Positions 30,324 through 38,906 of a DNA stretch of 64,000 nucleotides are shown one piece after another (position 1 is the stretch's first letter; every line of letters starts with the position of its first letter). This DNA is from Natrialba aegyptia DSM 13077. Lineage in GTDB: Archaea; Halobacteriota; Halobacteria; Halobacteriales; Natrialbaceae. The translations under genes were made by a program, and so were the position numbers. Where the stretch lies: assembly GCF_000337535.1 (NCBI RefSeq), contig NZ_AOIP01000014.1:1-64000 (forward strand). Direction: 5' to 3'. The notes under the pieces are model-generated. The model saw nothing but the letters and a program-made list of their open reading frames with translations, was not told where the DNA came from and searched no databases.

Positions 30324-31328
30324 TCACCGAGTTCGGTCGAGCGCCGCGAGCGTTTCGTCGGCGAGTTCACGCACGAGTTCAGCTGCGGGAAGCACGTCGC
30401 GCGTGATGCCCGCACTCTGGCCCGCATACAGCGGCAGTTGCTCAACCTCGCCGCGTAGCTCTGGAGTGGCAAGCGAATCTTCGTATCGGCGGACTGGCGT
30501 TCCGTCTCCGGTTTCCGCGACGGTATCGTTCGAGCCCGGACGGTCGGTTTCGGGTTCCCCTGCGGCTCGCCAGTTTGCGACGGTTTCGTTTTCGAGCACT
30601 CGGTGTGGAGCGTTCGGCCATCCCTCGTCGTAGAGGGTGGCGTAGACGGTCTCGGTTTCGCTCGCGTCGAGCACTCGCTGCCGATAGAGCCGGTGAACGC
30701 GGGCTTCGGGGGTTGCCAGGAATCGCGTGCCGAGCCACGCCCCGGCCGCGCCGAGCGTGAGCACGGCACCGATTCCGCGTCCGTCCGCGATGCCGCCGGC
30801 GGCGATAACCGGCGTGTCCGGCACGGCGTCGATCACGCGGGGAACCAGCGGGAGCGTCGCAACGTCGCTCTGGACGTGACCGCCGGCCTCCCAACCCTGT
30901 GCGACGATACAGTCGACGCCTGCGTCGACGGCGGCCATCGCTTCGTCGGCGCTTCCGACGGACTGCAGTACCGTCCCGCCGTGGTCGTGAATCCGCTCGA
31001 CGTAGGGTGCGGCGTCGCCGAACGAGAAGGAGAAGACATCGACTCCTTCCTCGAGACAGCAGTGGATGTGCGTCTCGGTTGGAACCGTCTTCGCGTCCGG
31101 ATCGACGACGATATTCACGCCGAAGACGCCGTCCGTTCGGCGGGCGGTTTCGGCGACGGCCTCGCGGGTCTGAGCTTCGTCCCGCCAGGTGACGGCCAGC
31201 ATGCCAAGGGCACCGGCATCGGCGGCGGCAGCAGCGAGTTCGGGACAGGTTGCACTGCCGATGGGCGCTTGCACGAGCGGCACGTCGAGGTCGAGCACTT
31301 CGGTGAGCGAGGTTTCCAGGCGCGACAT
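30324..31328 (-). CDS. Nitronate monooxygenase / 2-nitropropane dioxygenase family
   Basis: 334 aa from the ATG at 31328 (MSRLETSLTEVLDLDVPLVQ); the longer frame upstream is low-complexity. An FMN-binding TIM barrel: APIGSATCPELAAAAADAGA, GVNIVVDPDAK, VAQGWEAGGHVQSD and IAAGGIADGRGIGAVLTLGA, ending with GAWLGTRFLAT. The family oxidises alkyl nitronates or acts as FMN-dependent enoyl/flavin reductase; substrate unknown. It is divergent from msrA, with 172 bp between starts. Confidence 0.88.
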   Translation of the reverse strand: MSRLETSLTEVLDLDVPLVQAPIGSATCPELAAAAADAGALGMLAVTWRDEAQTREAVAETARRTDGVFGVNIVVDPDAKTVPTETHIHCCLEEGVDVFSFSFGDAAPYVERIHDHGGTVLQSVGSADEAMAAVDAGVDCIVAQGWEAGGHVQSDVATLPLVPRVIDAVPDTPVIAAGGIADGRGIGAVLTLGAAGAWLGTRFLATPEARVHRLYRQRVLDASETETVYATLYDEGWPNAPHRVLENETVANWRAAGEPETDRPGSNDTVAETGDGTPVRRYEDSLATPELRGEVEQLPLYAGQSAGITRDVLPAAELVRELADETLAALDRTR

Positions 31329-31500
31329 AGCCGAAGGGAAACGGTTTGTCGGGCCGTCGCTTGAATCTGGTGCTCCCTGCGTTCGTCCGGTTGTCGGTCG
31401 ATCGTCGCCCGATCGCATTGGTCCGGCCGTCGTCGTCCGGTCATCATCGTCCGCATCCACTCCCGTCACATCTATCCTCCCGCAGCACCTACGAGCGGGT

Positions 31501-32034
31501 ATGGAACGAGCTACGTTCGGCGGCGGCTGTTTCTGGTGCGTCGAAGCGGCGCTCGAAGCGCTCGACGGCGTCGAATCGGTTACCTCCGGCTACGCGGGCG
31601 GCCACACCGAGAACCCGACCTACGAGGAGGTCTGTTCCGGACGCACCGGCCACGCGGAGGTCGTCCAGGTCGAATACGATCCGGCCGACATCGCCTACGA
31701 GGACCTGCTCGAGGTCTTCTTTACGATCCACGACCCGACGACGAAAGACCGCGAGGGGCCCGACGTGGGCTCGCAGTACCGCTCGGCGATCTACGCCCAC
31801 GACGACGAGCAACTCGAGACGGCCGAGGCCTTCGCGGCTGAACTCGAGAACGAAGGGCTCTACGAGGGGATCGTCACCGAAATCGAGCCGCTCGAGACGT
31901 TCTACGAGGCCGAGGAGTACCACCAGAACTACTTCGAGAAGAACCCCAACGACGCCTACTGCTCGATGCACGCGGCACCGAAGGTCGAGACGGTCCGCGA
32001 GAAGTTCGGCCCCGACGCGACCGCGGAGCACTGA
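31501..32034 (+). CDS. msrA: Peptide-methionine (S)-S-oxide reductase
   Basis: 177 aa. The catalytic motif GGGCFWC has the nucleophilic Cys at residue 10; GYAGGHTENPTYEEVCSGRT, VEYDPADIAYEDLLEVFF and PDVGSQYRSAIYA are the family blocks, and AYCSMH near the C-terminus carries a probable resolving Cys. It reduces methionine-S-sulfoxide in proteins. The start at 31501 is the only one compatible with the family; the longer frame overlaps the divergent gene. Confidence 0.96.
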   Translation: MERATFGGGCFWCVEAALEALDGVESVTSGYAGGHTENPTYEEVCSGRTGHAEVVQVEYDPADIAYEDLLEVFFTIHDPTTKDREGPDVGSQYRSAIYAHDDEQLETAEAFAAELENEGLYEGIVTEIEPLETFYEAEEYHQNYFEKNPNDAYCSMHAAPKVETVREKFGPDATAEH

Positions 32035-32148
32035 GTTTTCGACGGAGCCGAACCGGCGGTCTCGGAGCCTACTGCTGCTGCCTACGACGGTGCGCTCATT
32101 CGAAAGCTTCCGTTTGAATACCGGACCCGTGATAGCGTTCTCTAAACG

Positions 32149-32586
32149 ATGCCCGTTGGAAACCTCGGTCCGGACGACGTTATCACGGCGAATCGCGACG
32201 CTGAGCTCGGCGAAATAGCGCGGCTACTCGCGGAGGAAAACGTCGGCGCGATCGTCGTTACCGACGATAGTGGCACCGAACCCGTTGGGATCGTCACCGA
32301 CCGCGACGCGGCGCTCGCGATACACGACCACGACGGTGAGGATGTCGCGTCCGCGACGGTCGACGAGGCGATGACGGCCGATCCGGCGACGATCCGCGAG
32401 GACGCGGAGTCGATCGAAATCTCGAGGGCGATCGACGAACACGGGGTTCGTCGGTTCCCGGTCGTCGACGACGACGGCGAACTGACCGGAATCGTCACGC
32501 TCGACGATCTCGTCGCGACGATCGGCGAACAGCTCGACAACGTCGCCGATACGATCGAACGGCAGTCGCCGGAGTACAGTCCGTAA
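32149..32586 (+). CDS. Tandem CBS-domain protein
   Basis: 145 aa made of two CBS domains: one from VITANRDAELGEIARLLAEE to PVGIVTDRDAALAIHDHD and a second from AMTADPATIREDAESIEISR to GELTGIVTLDDLVATIGEQL. Such stand-alone proteins bind adenine nucleotides or SAM and sense energy state. It is a single gene, 114 bp after msrA. Confidence 0.9.
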   Translation: MPVGNLGPDDVITANRDAELGEIARLLAEENVGAIVVTDDSGTEPVGIVTDRDAALAIHDHDGEDVASATVDEAMTADPATIREDAESIEISRAIDEHGVRRFPVVDDDGELTGIVTLDDLVATIGEQLDNVADTIERQSPEYSP

Positions 32587-32669
32587 CGCCGCTCGGTCCG
32601 AATCCGTCGTTTCCAAGCGGAATTCCCCGGCAGTGAAACATACGTCCCGCTAGAGCACCTGCGTTCAGT

Positions 32670-33890
32670 ATGGCCCACTCGACTTCGGTTCTCGTCATCG
32701 GCGGCGGCGCAACCGGCACCGGAATCGCCCGCGACCTCGCGCTCCGCGGCGTCGACGTAACGCTCGCCGAACGCGGCGGCCTCTCGGCGGGCGCATCCGG
32801 TCGTTCACACGGCCTACTCCACAGCGGCGCTCGCTACGCCGAGTCCGACGCGGCAGGCGCGCGCGAATGCATCGAAGAAAATCGCATCCTGAGAGGCATC
32901 GCTGGCGAGTGTGTTCGGGAGACGCGCGGCCTCTTCGTCCAACTGACCGACGACGACCCGGCCTACTTCGACGCGAAACGCGACGCCTGCGAGGAACTCG
33001 GTATCCCGGTCGACGTCATCGACGGCGATATCGCACGGGACGCCGTTCCAGAACTCTCGGCCGACGTCGAACGGGCGATGTGGGTCCCCGACGCCGTCGT
33101 CCTTCCCTCCCGGCTCGTCGCGGCGAACGCCGCCGATGCGCGCGACCACGGCGGCGACATCCTGACCCACGCGCCGGTGAACTCGATGACCGTCGAGGAC
33201 GGCCGGATCACGAGCGTCTCCCTCGGCGGCGAGTTCAGCGAGACGATCGAGCCGACGGTCGTGGTGAACGCGGCCGGCGCTCACGCCGGGGAGGTCGCCG
33301 AACTGGCGGGTGTCTCGGTCGAAATGCGGCCGACGCGGGGCGTGATGGTCGCGGTCGAACACGGGGGGCTCGGCCCGGTGCTCAACCGCTGTCGAGAACC
33401 CGCGGACGGGGATATCGTCGTTCCCCACGAGGACGAGGTCGTTCTCGGGACGACGAGCGTCCCGGTGTCCGATCCTGACGAGTTCAGCCGCGAGGAGTGG
33501 GAGGTCGAGCAGACGATCCAGGAGTGTGCGACGATGCTGCCGTCGGTGTCCGACGCACCGCAGCTTCGGTCGTGGTGGGGTGTTCGCCCGCTGTACGAGC
33601 CGGATGAGGCGGCCCGCGGGGGTCGCGGGATTTCGCGCGGCTTCTTCCGAGTCGAGCATGCGGACGATGGCGTCGAGAATTTCGTCAGTATCGTTGGCGG
33701 CAAATTGACGACCTACCGGCGGATGGCCGAATCCGTCGCTGATCTGGTCTGTGAGCGACTCGGCGTCGACGAGTCGAGTTCGACCGCAGAACGCGAGTTA
33801 CCCGGCGCGTCGGAGCCGGCTGAACTCGACGCGTTCGTTCGGGAGTTCGACGGACAGGGGCCGACGGATACGGATCTCGTCGGGCGATAG
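32670..33890 (+). CDS. FAD-dependent oxidoreductase, GlpA-like, short form
   Basis: 406 aa. FAD-binding Rossmann motif VLVIGGGATGTGIARDLALR and the sugar-phosphate dehydrogenase-like ASGRSHGLLHSGARYAESD are those of anaerobic glycerol-3-phosphate dehydrogenase subunit A; ENFVSIVGGKLTTYRRMAE is the C-terminal FAD contact. Haloarchaeal GlpA is about 580 aa with a C-terminal [2Fe-2S]-binding (BFD-like) domain. Here the protein stops after the oxidase domain, and glpB, glpC and glpK are absent. It is thus a paralogue with an unknown electron acceptor. Confidence 0.85.
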   Translation: MAHSTSVLVIGGGATGTGIARDLALRGVDVTLAERGGLSAGASGRSHGLLHSGARYAESDAAGARECIEENRILRGIAGECVRETRGLFVQLTDDDPAYFDAKRDACEELGIPVDVIDGDIARDAVPELSADVERAMWVPDAVVLPSRLVAANAADARDHGGDILTHAPVNSMTVEDGRITSVSLGGEFSETIEPTVVVNAAGAHAGEVAELAGVSVEMRPTRGVMVAVEHGGLGPVLNRCREPADGDIVVPHEDEVVLGTTSVPVSDPDEFSREEWEVEQTIQECATMLPSVSDAPQLRSWWGVRPLYEPDEAARGGRGISRGFFRVEHADDGVENFVSIVGGKLTTYRRMAESVADLVCERLGVDESSSTAERELPGASEPAELDAFVREFDGQGPTDTDLVGR

Positions 33891-33916
33891 GTTGCCGTAT
33901 CGCCTGTAGAAAGCGG

Positions 33917-34306
33917 TTACTGCTCGCGAAGCCACGCCTCGGCGTCGTCCCGATTGTCGAAGATCCGCGAGGTCGTGTTCTCCCCGACTTCTGAGACCAT
34001 GTCTTCGACGGACATGTTGGCGACGACGCTCTCGGGCTGGATGATCGCCATGTTCCGGAGCGAGGAGTCGAACGCGCGCGGGTGCCAATCGTCCTGGGTC
34101 CACTCGCGGTCCTCCGGGGTGACCGTTCCCATTTCTCGGAGGTCGGCGAGCCAGTTCCGGGCGTTCTTCTGGATCACGAGGTCGAGCCCTTCGTCGAGGC
34201 CGTCGCGGTAGGTATCGCCCTTCGAGAAGTCCTGCCAGTTCATGACGACTGCATCGAGCGTTCGATTCCATTCGACGGTCAGCGAATCCGATTCGTAGTG
34301 TGCCAT
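33917..34306 (-). CDS. Haloarchaeal conserved protein, STAS-like
   Basis: 129 aa (MAHYESDSLTVEWNRTLDAV). The pattern, with an early strand TVEWNRTLDAVVMNWQDF, a helix, a central strand WLADLREMGTVTPEDREW and a terminal SRIFDNRDDAEAWLREQ, is that of SpoIIAA/STAS-like single-domain proteins, in which the last helix follows FxxxxxAxxWL. I do not know its role. It has a clear TATA box and is convergent with the GlpA-like gene. Confidence 0.7.
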   Translation of the reverse strand: MAHYESDSLTVEWNRTLDAVVMNWQDFSKGDTYRDGLDEGLDLVIQKNARNWLADLREMGTVTPEDREWTQDDWHPRAFDSSLRNMAIIQPESVVANMSVEDMVSEVGENTTSRIFDNRDDAEAWLREQ

Positions 34307-34330
34307 TACAGTAGTGGAGACATATATGAT

Positions 34331-34337
34331 TTATAAA
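34331..34337 (-). promoter_or_regulatory. TATA box of the STAS-like gene
   Basis: Minus-strand CTTTATAAATC lies 25-31 bp before the ATG at 34306, giving a leaderless transcript. The surrounding 60 bp are strongly AT-rich. Confidence 0.65.
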
Positions 34338-34472
34338 GATTATTGCCACATATTCGATCTAAAATAGGACGACCTATTTTTTAGATGGTATTGTGAGGGG
34401 CTCACTAACGAAATACGGCGGAATTACAGGTTCCCAAAACAGCTATCCATCGTCGGGCCGATAGAACAACTA

Positions 34473-35231
34473 ATGCGACTAGTCGAAGATCAGGTGGCAG
34501 TCATCACCGGTGCGGGGTCCGGAATCGGGCGCACGACCGCAAAGACGTTCGCCGACCAGGGAGCAGCCGTCGTCGTCGCGGACGTGGATACCGACGGCGG
34601 GGAGGCGACCGTCGACGCGATCACCGACGACGGCGGGGAGGCGACGTTCGTTCACGCGGACGTTTCCGATCCCGAGGACGCCGAGGGGATGATCGAAACC
34701 GCCGTCAGCGAGTTCGGCGGGATCGACGTGCTCTTTAACAACGCGGCGATCGAGGGGCCCGTGTCGCGACTCAACGAGTACGACAACGACGCCTTCGAGC
34801 AGGTCATCGACGTGAACCTGAAAGGCGTCTGGTACGGGATGAAGTACGGCATCGAGGCGATGCTGGCCGACGGCGGCGGCTCGATCATCAGCGCCTCCTC
34901 GATCGGCGGCGAGGTCGCCGTGCCCCAGTACAGCGGCTACGGCGCGGCCAAGGCAGCCGTCAGCCAACTCACGAAGTACGCGGCGATCGAGTACGCCGAA
35001 GAGGGCATCCGCGCGAACGCGATCGCTCCCGGCATCGTCCGCACGGAGATGATCGAACGGACGATCGACGAGCACCCGGAAATGGAAGCGCAGTTCCAGG
35101 AAACCGAGCCGATGCCCGGCCTCGCGGACCCGGAGGAGATCGCAAACGCCGTGCTCTTCCTCGGCTCCGATCTCTCCTCGCGCGTGACCGGCGTCACGCT
35201 CCCCGTCGAAGGCGGCTACCTCGCACAATAA
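34473..35231 (+). CDS. Short-chain dehydrogenase/reductase
   Basis: 252 aa classical SDR. Cofactor motif TGAGSGIGRTTAKTFADQGA (TGxxxGIG), VVVADVDTD after beta-2 (Asp suggesting NAD preference), NNAAIEGP, catalytic Ser in SASSIGGEVAVPQYSGYGAAKAA (Ser, Tyr and Lys), and C-terminal VTGVTLPVEGGYLAQ. Substrate unknown; similar to glucose-1-dehydrogenase/3-oxoacyl reductase types. No operon partner; the winged-helix regulator gene at 35283 is convergent. Confidence 0.92.
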   Translation: MRLVEDQVAVITGAGSGIGRTTAKTFADQGAAVVVADVDTDGGEATVDAITDDGGEATFVHADVSDPEDAEGMIETAVSEFGGIDVLFNNAAIEGPVSRLNEYDNDAFEQVIDVNLKGVWYGMKYGIEAMLADGGGSIISASSIGGEVAVPQYSGYGAAKAAVSQLTKYAAIEYAEEGIRANAIAPGIVRTEMIERTIDEHPEMEAQFQETEPMPGLADPEEIANAVLFLGSDLSSRVTGVTLPVEGGYLAQ

Positions 35232-35282
35232 GCCGGCCGCACCGGTTCGTCGCTACGGTTCGTCGCTGCGAGTCGGTCGTTC

Positions 35283-35648
35283 TCAGTCCTCACTGTTGCG
35301 CAGCCGTTCCCGTAACTCGAGCGACTGCGTCGCTGCCCGGCCGAGATCGACGCTGAACTCGCGGTCGTCGTCGAGTTCGATATCGATCCGGTCGAAGGTA
35401 GCGACGTAGTGGGTGCTGTCGTGGCGACCGCGGTGGTGTTCGGTCGTCTCGGCGATGAGTGCCGCGTCTCGGAGGCGGTCGAGTTTTCGGTAGGTGGTCG
35501 ACAGCGGAAGGTCGGTTTTGTCGGCGACTTCGCGGGCGGTCTGTGGGGTTTCCAGGAGGGCAATGATCGCTCGACAGTCGGGATCGTCGAGGGCATCGAT
35601 GATCGCCGCGAGCGGCGGCGTTTCACCGGTCGAACAGTCGAGGGACAT
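35283..35648 (-). CDS. Winged-helix transcriptional regulator
   Basis: 121 aa. An ArsR-type winged helix: AIIDALDDPDCRAIIALL, then TAREVADKTDLPLSTTYRKL (recognition helix) and a wing RHDSTHYVATFDRIDIELDD. Haloarchaeal proteins of this size respond to unknown signals, often near membrane or redox genes. No metal-binding cysteine pair typical of metal-sensing ArsR is visible apart from one early CST. The neighbouring cobalamin gene is divergent, 70 bp away. Confidence 0.85.
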   Translation of the reverse strand: MSLDCSTGETPPLAAIIDALDDPDCRAIIALLETPQTAREVADKTDLPLSTTYRKLDRLRDAALIAETTEHHRGRHDSTHYVATFDRIDIELDDDREFSVDLGRAATQSLELRERLRNSED

Positions 35649-35718
35649 CGCAACTGCGTAGGGATCGAGGACTCAAGACGGTTGTGTCGGATTCGAGCGG
35701 TGCGACAGGAATAGCTAC

Positions 35719-36471
35719 ATGTACGGTCGGGTCGACGGCTGGGATATGGGCGAGGATCGGACGCCGGAGACGGCAGATACGCCGGAATCGGTTGCATCGA
35801 CTGAGGCCGTCATCGAAAACACGCCAGGACAGGGCCGAACGCCGGAGGCGGAGCGGATCGAGCCGGCAGCGCCCGACGAGTTCGGACTCGTACAGGTCTG
35901 GTGGGGCGACGGAAAGGGGAAGACGACGGCGACGCTCGGAATGGGGATGCGCGCCGCGGGTCACGGCTACCGCGTGCACGTCCTGCAGTTCATGAAAGGC
36001 GGGGCATCGAGCGTCGAGGCCGTTCGCGGCGAGTACAACGCGATCGACGCGCTGCCGGGAATGAGTTACGAGAACCTCGGCCACTACGGCTGGCACGGCA
36101 TGGCGGACGGCAGCGACGAAGCACAGCACGAGGCCGAAGCGCAGGCGGGCCTCGAACGCGCCCGCGAGGTTCTCACCGCAGCGAGCGAGGTCGACCTCGG
36201 CGCACCGCTCGACCTCGACGGCGATCCCGAGGACGGCGTCCACATGCTCGTCCTCGACGAGGTGCTCTACGCCGTCGAACGCGACCTGCTCTCTGAAGAT
36301 GACGTACACGACCTGATCGATGCGAAGCCGGCCGATCTCGAACTCGTACTCTCCGGCGGGCACGATGAGCCGACGTATCTCGAGAAGCGCGCGGATTTGA
36401 TCACGAACGTTCGAAAGGAGAAACACCCGATCGAAGACGGCCAGCGGGCGCGTCGCGGAACGGAATTCTGA
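35719..36471 (+). CDS. cobA: Cob(I)yrinic acid a,c-diamide adenosyltransferase
   Basis: 250 aa (ATG 35746 gives 241). An acidic N-terminal stretch of about 60 residues precedes the CobA/BtuR domain: P-loop VWWGDGKGKTTATLGMGMRA, VHVLQFMKGG, DAVHMLVLDEVLYAVE-type Walker B (HMLVLDEVLYAVERDL) and LELVLSGGHDEPTYLEKRAD. It adenosylates cobalt in corrinoid synthesis or salvage. A second cobalamin gene, cobyric acid synthase, starts 4.5 kb away in the same direction, with an ABC exporter pair and a metallophosphatase between. The start is uncertain. Confidence 0.92.
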   Translation: MYGRVDGWDMGEDRTPETADTPESVASTEAVIENTPGQGRTPEAERIEPAAPDEFGLVQVWWGDGKGKTTATLGMGMRAAGHGYRVHVLQFMKGGASSVEAVRGEYNAIDALPGMSYENLGHYGWHGMADGSDEAQHEAEAQAGLERAREVLTAASEVDLGAPLDLDGDPEDGVHMLVLDEVLYAVERDLLSEDDVHDLIDAKPADLELVLSGGHDEPTYLEKRADLITNVRKEKHPIEDGQRARRGTEF

Positions 36472-36540
36472 TTCTGCTCTCCGCCGCTCTCACCGCCCGC
36501 GGTGGCAGGTGGGTGCCAGCACAGTTATTACCAGCCACTG

Positions 36541-36554
36541 TGAATGACTGTTCA
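36541..36554. promoter_or_regulatory. Operator-like site before the ABC transporter
   Basis: TGAATGACTGTTCA, identical over 14 bases to the palindrome at 29262 (its outer bases, ACTG, do not complete the longer palindrome). It lies directly before the ATG at 36559 and after a TTATTA TATA-like stretch at 36522-36528. Confidence 0.5.
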
Positions 36555-36558
36555 ACTG

Positions 36559-37317
36559 ATGGGTATCCTCCGAGTCGATGAGTTGCGCAAGTCGTACGGA
36601 GCCGTCCGGGCGGTCGACGGAATGTCTTTCGACGTCGAACGCGGAGAGTTGTTCGGCTTTCTCGGGCCGAACGGTGCCGGCAAGACGACGACGATTCGGT
36701 CGCTGACCGGCCAGATCGTCCCCGACGGGGGAACGATCAGCGTGCTGGGAACGGACCCGACGACAGCCCCGCTCGAGACGAGACGGCGGGTCGGTATCCT
36801 TCCGGAACAAGCCTCGCCGCCGAGTTTTCTCACGCCGCGGGAGTACCTCGAGTTCGTCGGCGACGTGCGCGAGTTAGACGAAGCGGCTGTCACGGCGGGT
36901 ATCGAGCACTGGGCGGAGCGACTCGGCTTCGCGAGCAAACTCGAGACGCTGCATACGGACCTCTCTCGGGGCCAGCAACAGAAGGTGATGATCGCGCAGG
37001 CGTTCATCCACGAACCCGACGTGGTGTTGATCGACGAGCCGCTTGCGAACCTGGACCCGCTCGTCCAGGAGCAGGTCAAGCAGTTCCTGACCGCGTACGC
37101 GGCCGACGATAACGCCATCTTCGTTTCGACGCACAACATCGACGTTGCGGCCGACATTTGCACGCGAGTCGGCATCGTCGCCGACGGCCGGATCGTCACC
37201 GAGCGGTCGCTCGTCGACGAAACCGGCGACTCGCTGCTCGAGACCTTCCTCGAGCACGTCGACGACGCGAACGCTCGCGACATGCCGGCGCTCGAACGGA
37301 CCGAAATCGAAGCATGA
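36559..37317 (+). CDS. ABC transporter ATP-binding protein
   Basis: 252 aa from the ATG at 36559 (MGILRVDELRKSYGAVRAVD); an ATG 15 bp upstream lies inside the operator-like repeat. Walker A GFLGPNGAGKTTTIRSL, Q-loop region GILPEQASPPSF, signature DLSRGQQQKVMIAQ (a variant of LSGGQ), Walker B VVLIDEPLANLDPLVQEQVK and the H-loop STHNI. It powers an ABC-2-type exporter; the permease gene starts within its stop codon. Confidence 0.94.
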   Translation: MGILRVDELRKSYGAVRAVDGMSFDVERGELFGFLGPNGAGKTTTIRSLTGQIVPDGGTISVLGTDPTTAPLETRRRVGILPEQASPPSFLTPREYLEFVGDVRELDEAAVTAGIEHWAERLGFASKLETLHTDLSRGQQQKVMIAQAFIHEPDVVLIDEPLANLDPLVQEQVKQFLTAYAADDNAIFVSTHNIDVAADICTRVGIVADGRIVTERSLVDETGDSLLETFLEHVDDANARDMPALERTEIEA

Positions 37318-38876
37318 GCGGGGAACAGACCGGGCAAGACGAGCCACAAACCGGCCAACTGGAGCGTGTTACCGATATCGGCGGCGGCATCGACAGCGGT
37401 GGCGTCGACAGCGGCCGCGTTGGTGGCATCGGGAACGGCACGAACCGCCTCCTGTTTACCACCCTCCTGCGCGAGGAGTGGCGGCTCCACACGCGACTGT
37501 TCGGCGGCTGGCGCTTTGCCTCCTTTCCCCTCCTGATCGTCCTCCTCGCCGCCGCCGCGACCGTCGCGCTCCTCGAAACCGGCACGGCCCCCTCGACCAT
37601 CGTCCTCGGCCTCCACGCCCTCGCGCTCGGGTTCGGCCTCTACAGCGGCACCGCCGGCTTCGCCGGCTCGAACATGCTCGAAAACGTCTTCGGCCGGCTC
37701 TCGCTCGTCCTCTCGTCGGCGTCCACGCTTCCGCTCTCCCGCCGGCGGCTCCTCGGGATGTTCCTCGTGAAAGACGCGCTGTTCTACGCCGTCGTCTTCG
37801 TCCTCCCGATGGCCACCGCCGCGATCCCGATCGGCGGCCTCTCGGCGACGACGCCGACTGAACTCGTCGCGTTCTGGCTCTCGCTCTCGCTCGTCTTCGC
37901 CGCCGGCATGACGGCGACCGTCGCCCTGATCGCCGTCCGAACGCGGGGCGTACCGACCTGGACAATTGCGTTGGCTCTCGTCAGCGCTGCCGCCGGGACC
38001 TGGGCGCTGGACGGACCCGCCGCGATCGAATCCGTCCGCACGCTGGTCGTCCCGCTGTCGGGATCCCTCTCCGCGGCGGGCGGTCTGGCGATCGGAACGG
38101 TCCTCGTCGCCGCCGCGTCGCTCGCGCTGTACGACCCGACCTACGGCCGGCCGACGCGGACGGCGAGCGATCGGTTTTCCCAGCTACGGGCCGCCGGCGA
38201 CCGACTGCCGTTCGCGGACGATCCCCTCGTCGTCAAAACGCTGCTCGACCTCTCGCGCTCGGCCGGCGGCGTCTGGAAGCCGTTCGTCTCTGCCGGCATT
38301 TTGCTGGCGCTGGTCGCCGCACTCGTCGGCGTCGTCCGCGAAATCACGGGCATCGAACCCGCGCCCGGCATCTTCTTCGGTGGCGTGCTGGGTCTCGCCG
38401 CGTTTACGACCTACAACTGGCTCACGCAGTTCGACTCGCTCGAGTTCTACCTCACCTATCCGGTCGCCATCGACGACGTGTTCCGCGCCAAGCGCGCGGC
38501 GTTCGTCCTCGTCGGGACGCCGGCGGTCGCCGTGCCGTACCTCGCCGCCGTCATCCGGTTCGACGCGACGCTCGTCGACGCCGCCGTCGGCGCGATACTG
38601 CTCGCCGGCTACGGCCTGTACTACTACGGGCTAACGGTCTCCATCGCCGGGTTCGATCCGAACGAGTTCCTCTTCGATTCGGTCCGCTTCGGAACCTTCA
38701 CCGTCGGCGTCGCGGTCGCGATCGTCCCGACGCTGGTCGCGGGATTCGTCGTGGTCCCACCGACGCCGGCGCTCGCGGCGGCCCTGGCCGTCGCCGGAAT
38801 CGGCTTCGGCGCGCTCGGCATCGTGCTCTCGGGCCGGGCGGGGCCGAAGTGGGCCGAGCGGTACCGGGACGAGTAA
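37314..38876 (+). CDS. ABC-2 type transporter permease
   Basis: 520 aa from the ATG at 37314, which overlaps the ATPase stop (ATGA), so the two are translationally coupled. After a Gly/Gln-rich 45-residue head, two sets of about six helices follow, separated by a cytosolic loop (about 270-320) with RTASDRFSQLRAAGDRLPFA and TLLDLSRSAGGVWKPFVSAG. No periplasmic ligand-binding domain, so export is likely. The substrate is unknown; lipid, polysaccharide or a toxic compound are usual for this type. Confidence 0.9.
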   Translation: MSGEQTGQDEPQTGQLERVTDIGGGIDSGGVDSGRVGGIGNGTNRLLFTTLLREEWRLHTRLFGGWRFASFPLLIVLLAAAATVALLETGTAPSTIVLGLHALALGFGLYSGTAGFAGSNMLENVFGRLSLVLSSASTLPLSRRRLLGMFLVKDALFYAVVFVLPMATAAIPIGGLSATTPTELVAFWLSLSLVFAAGMTATVALIAVRTRGVPTWTIALALVSAAAGTWALDGPAAIESVRTLVVPLSGSLSAAGGLAIGTVLVAAASLALYDPTYGRPTRTASDRFSQLRAAGDRLPFADDPLVVKTLLDLSRSAGGVWKPFVSAGILLALVAALVGVVREITGIEPAPGIFFGGVLGLAAFTTYNWLTQFDSLEFYLTYPVAIDDVFRAKRAAFVLVGTPAVAVPYLAAVIRFDATLVDAAVGAILLAGYGLYYYGLTVSIAGFDPNEFLFDSVRFGTFTVGVAVAIVPTLVAGFVVVPPTPALAAALAVAGIGFGALGIVLSGRAGPKWAERYRDE

Positions 38877-38906
38877 CGCCCTGCTGAACTCGCGCTCGCG
38901 TCGCCG

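Noticed and set aside
36441-36560. ATG at 36544 as start of the ABC ATPase
   Set aside because: It lies inside the operator-like repeat; the ATG at 36559 begins the conserved MGILRVDELRKSYG and fits the family.
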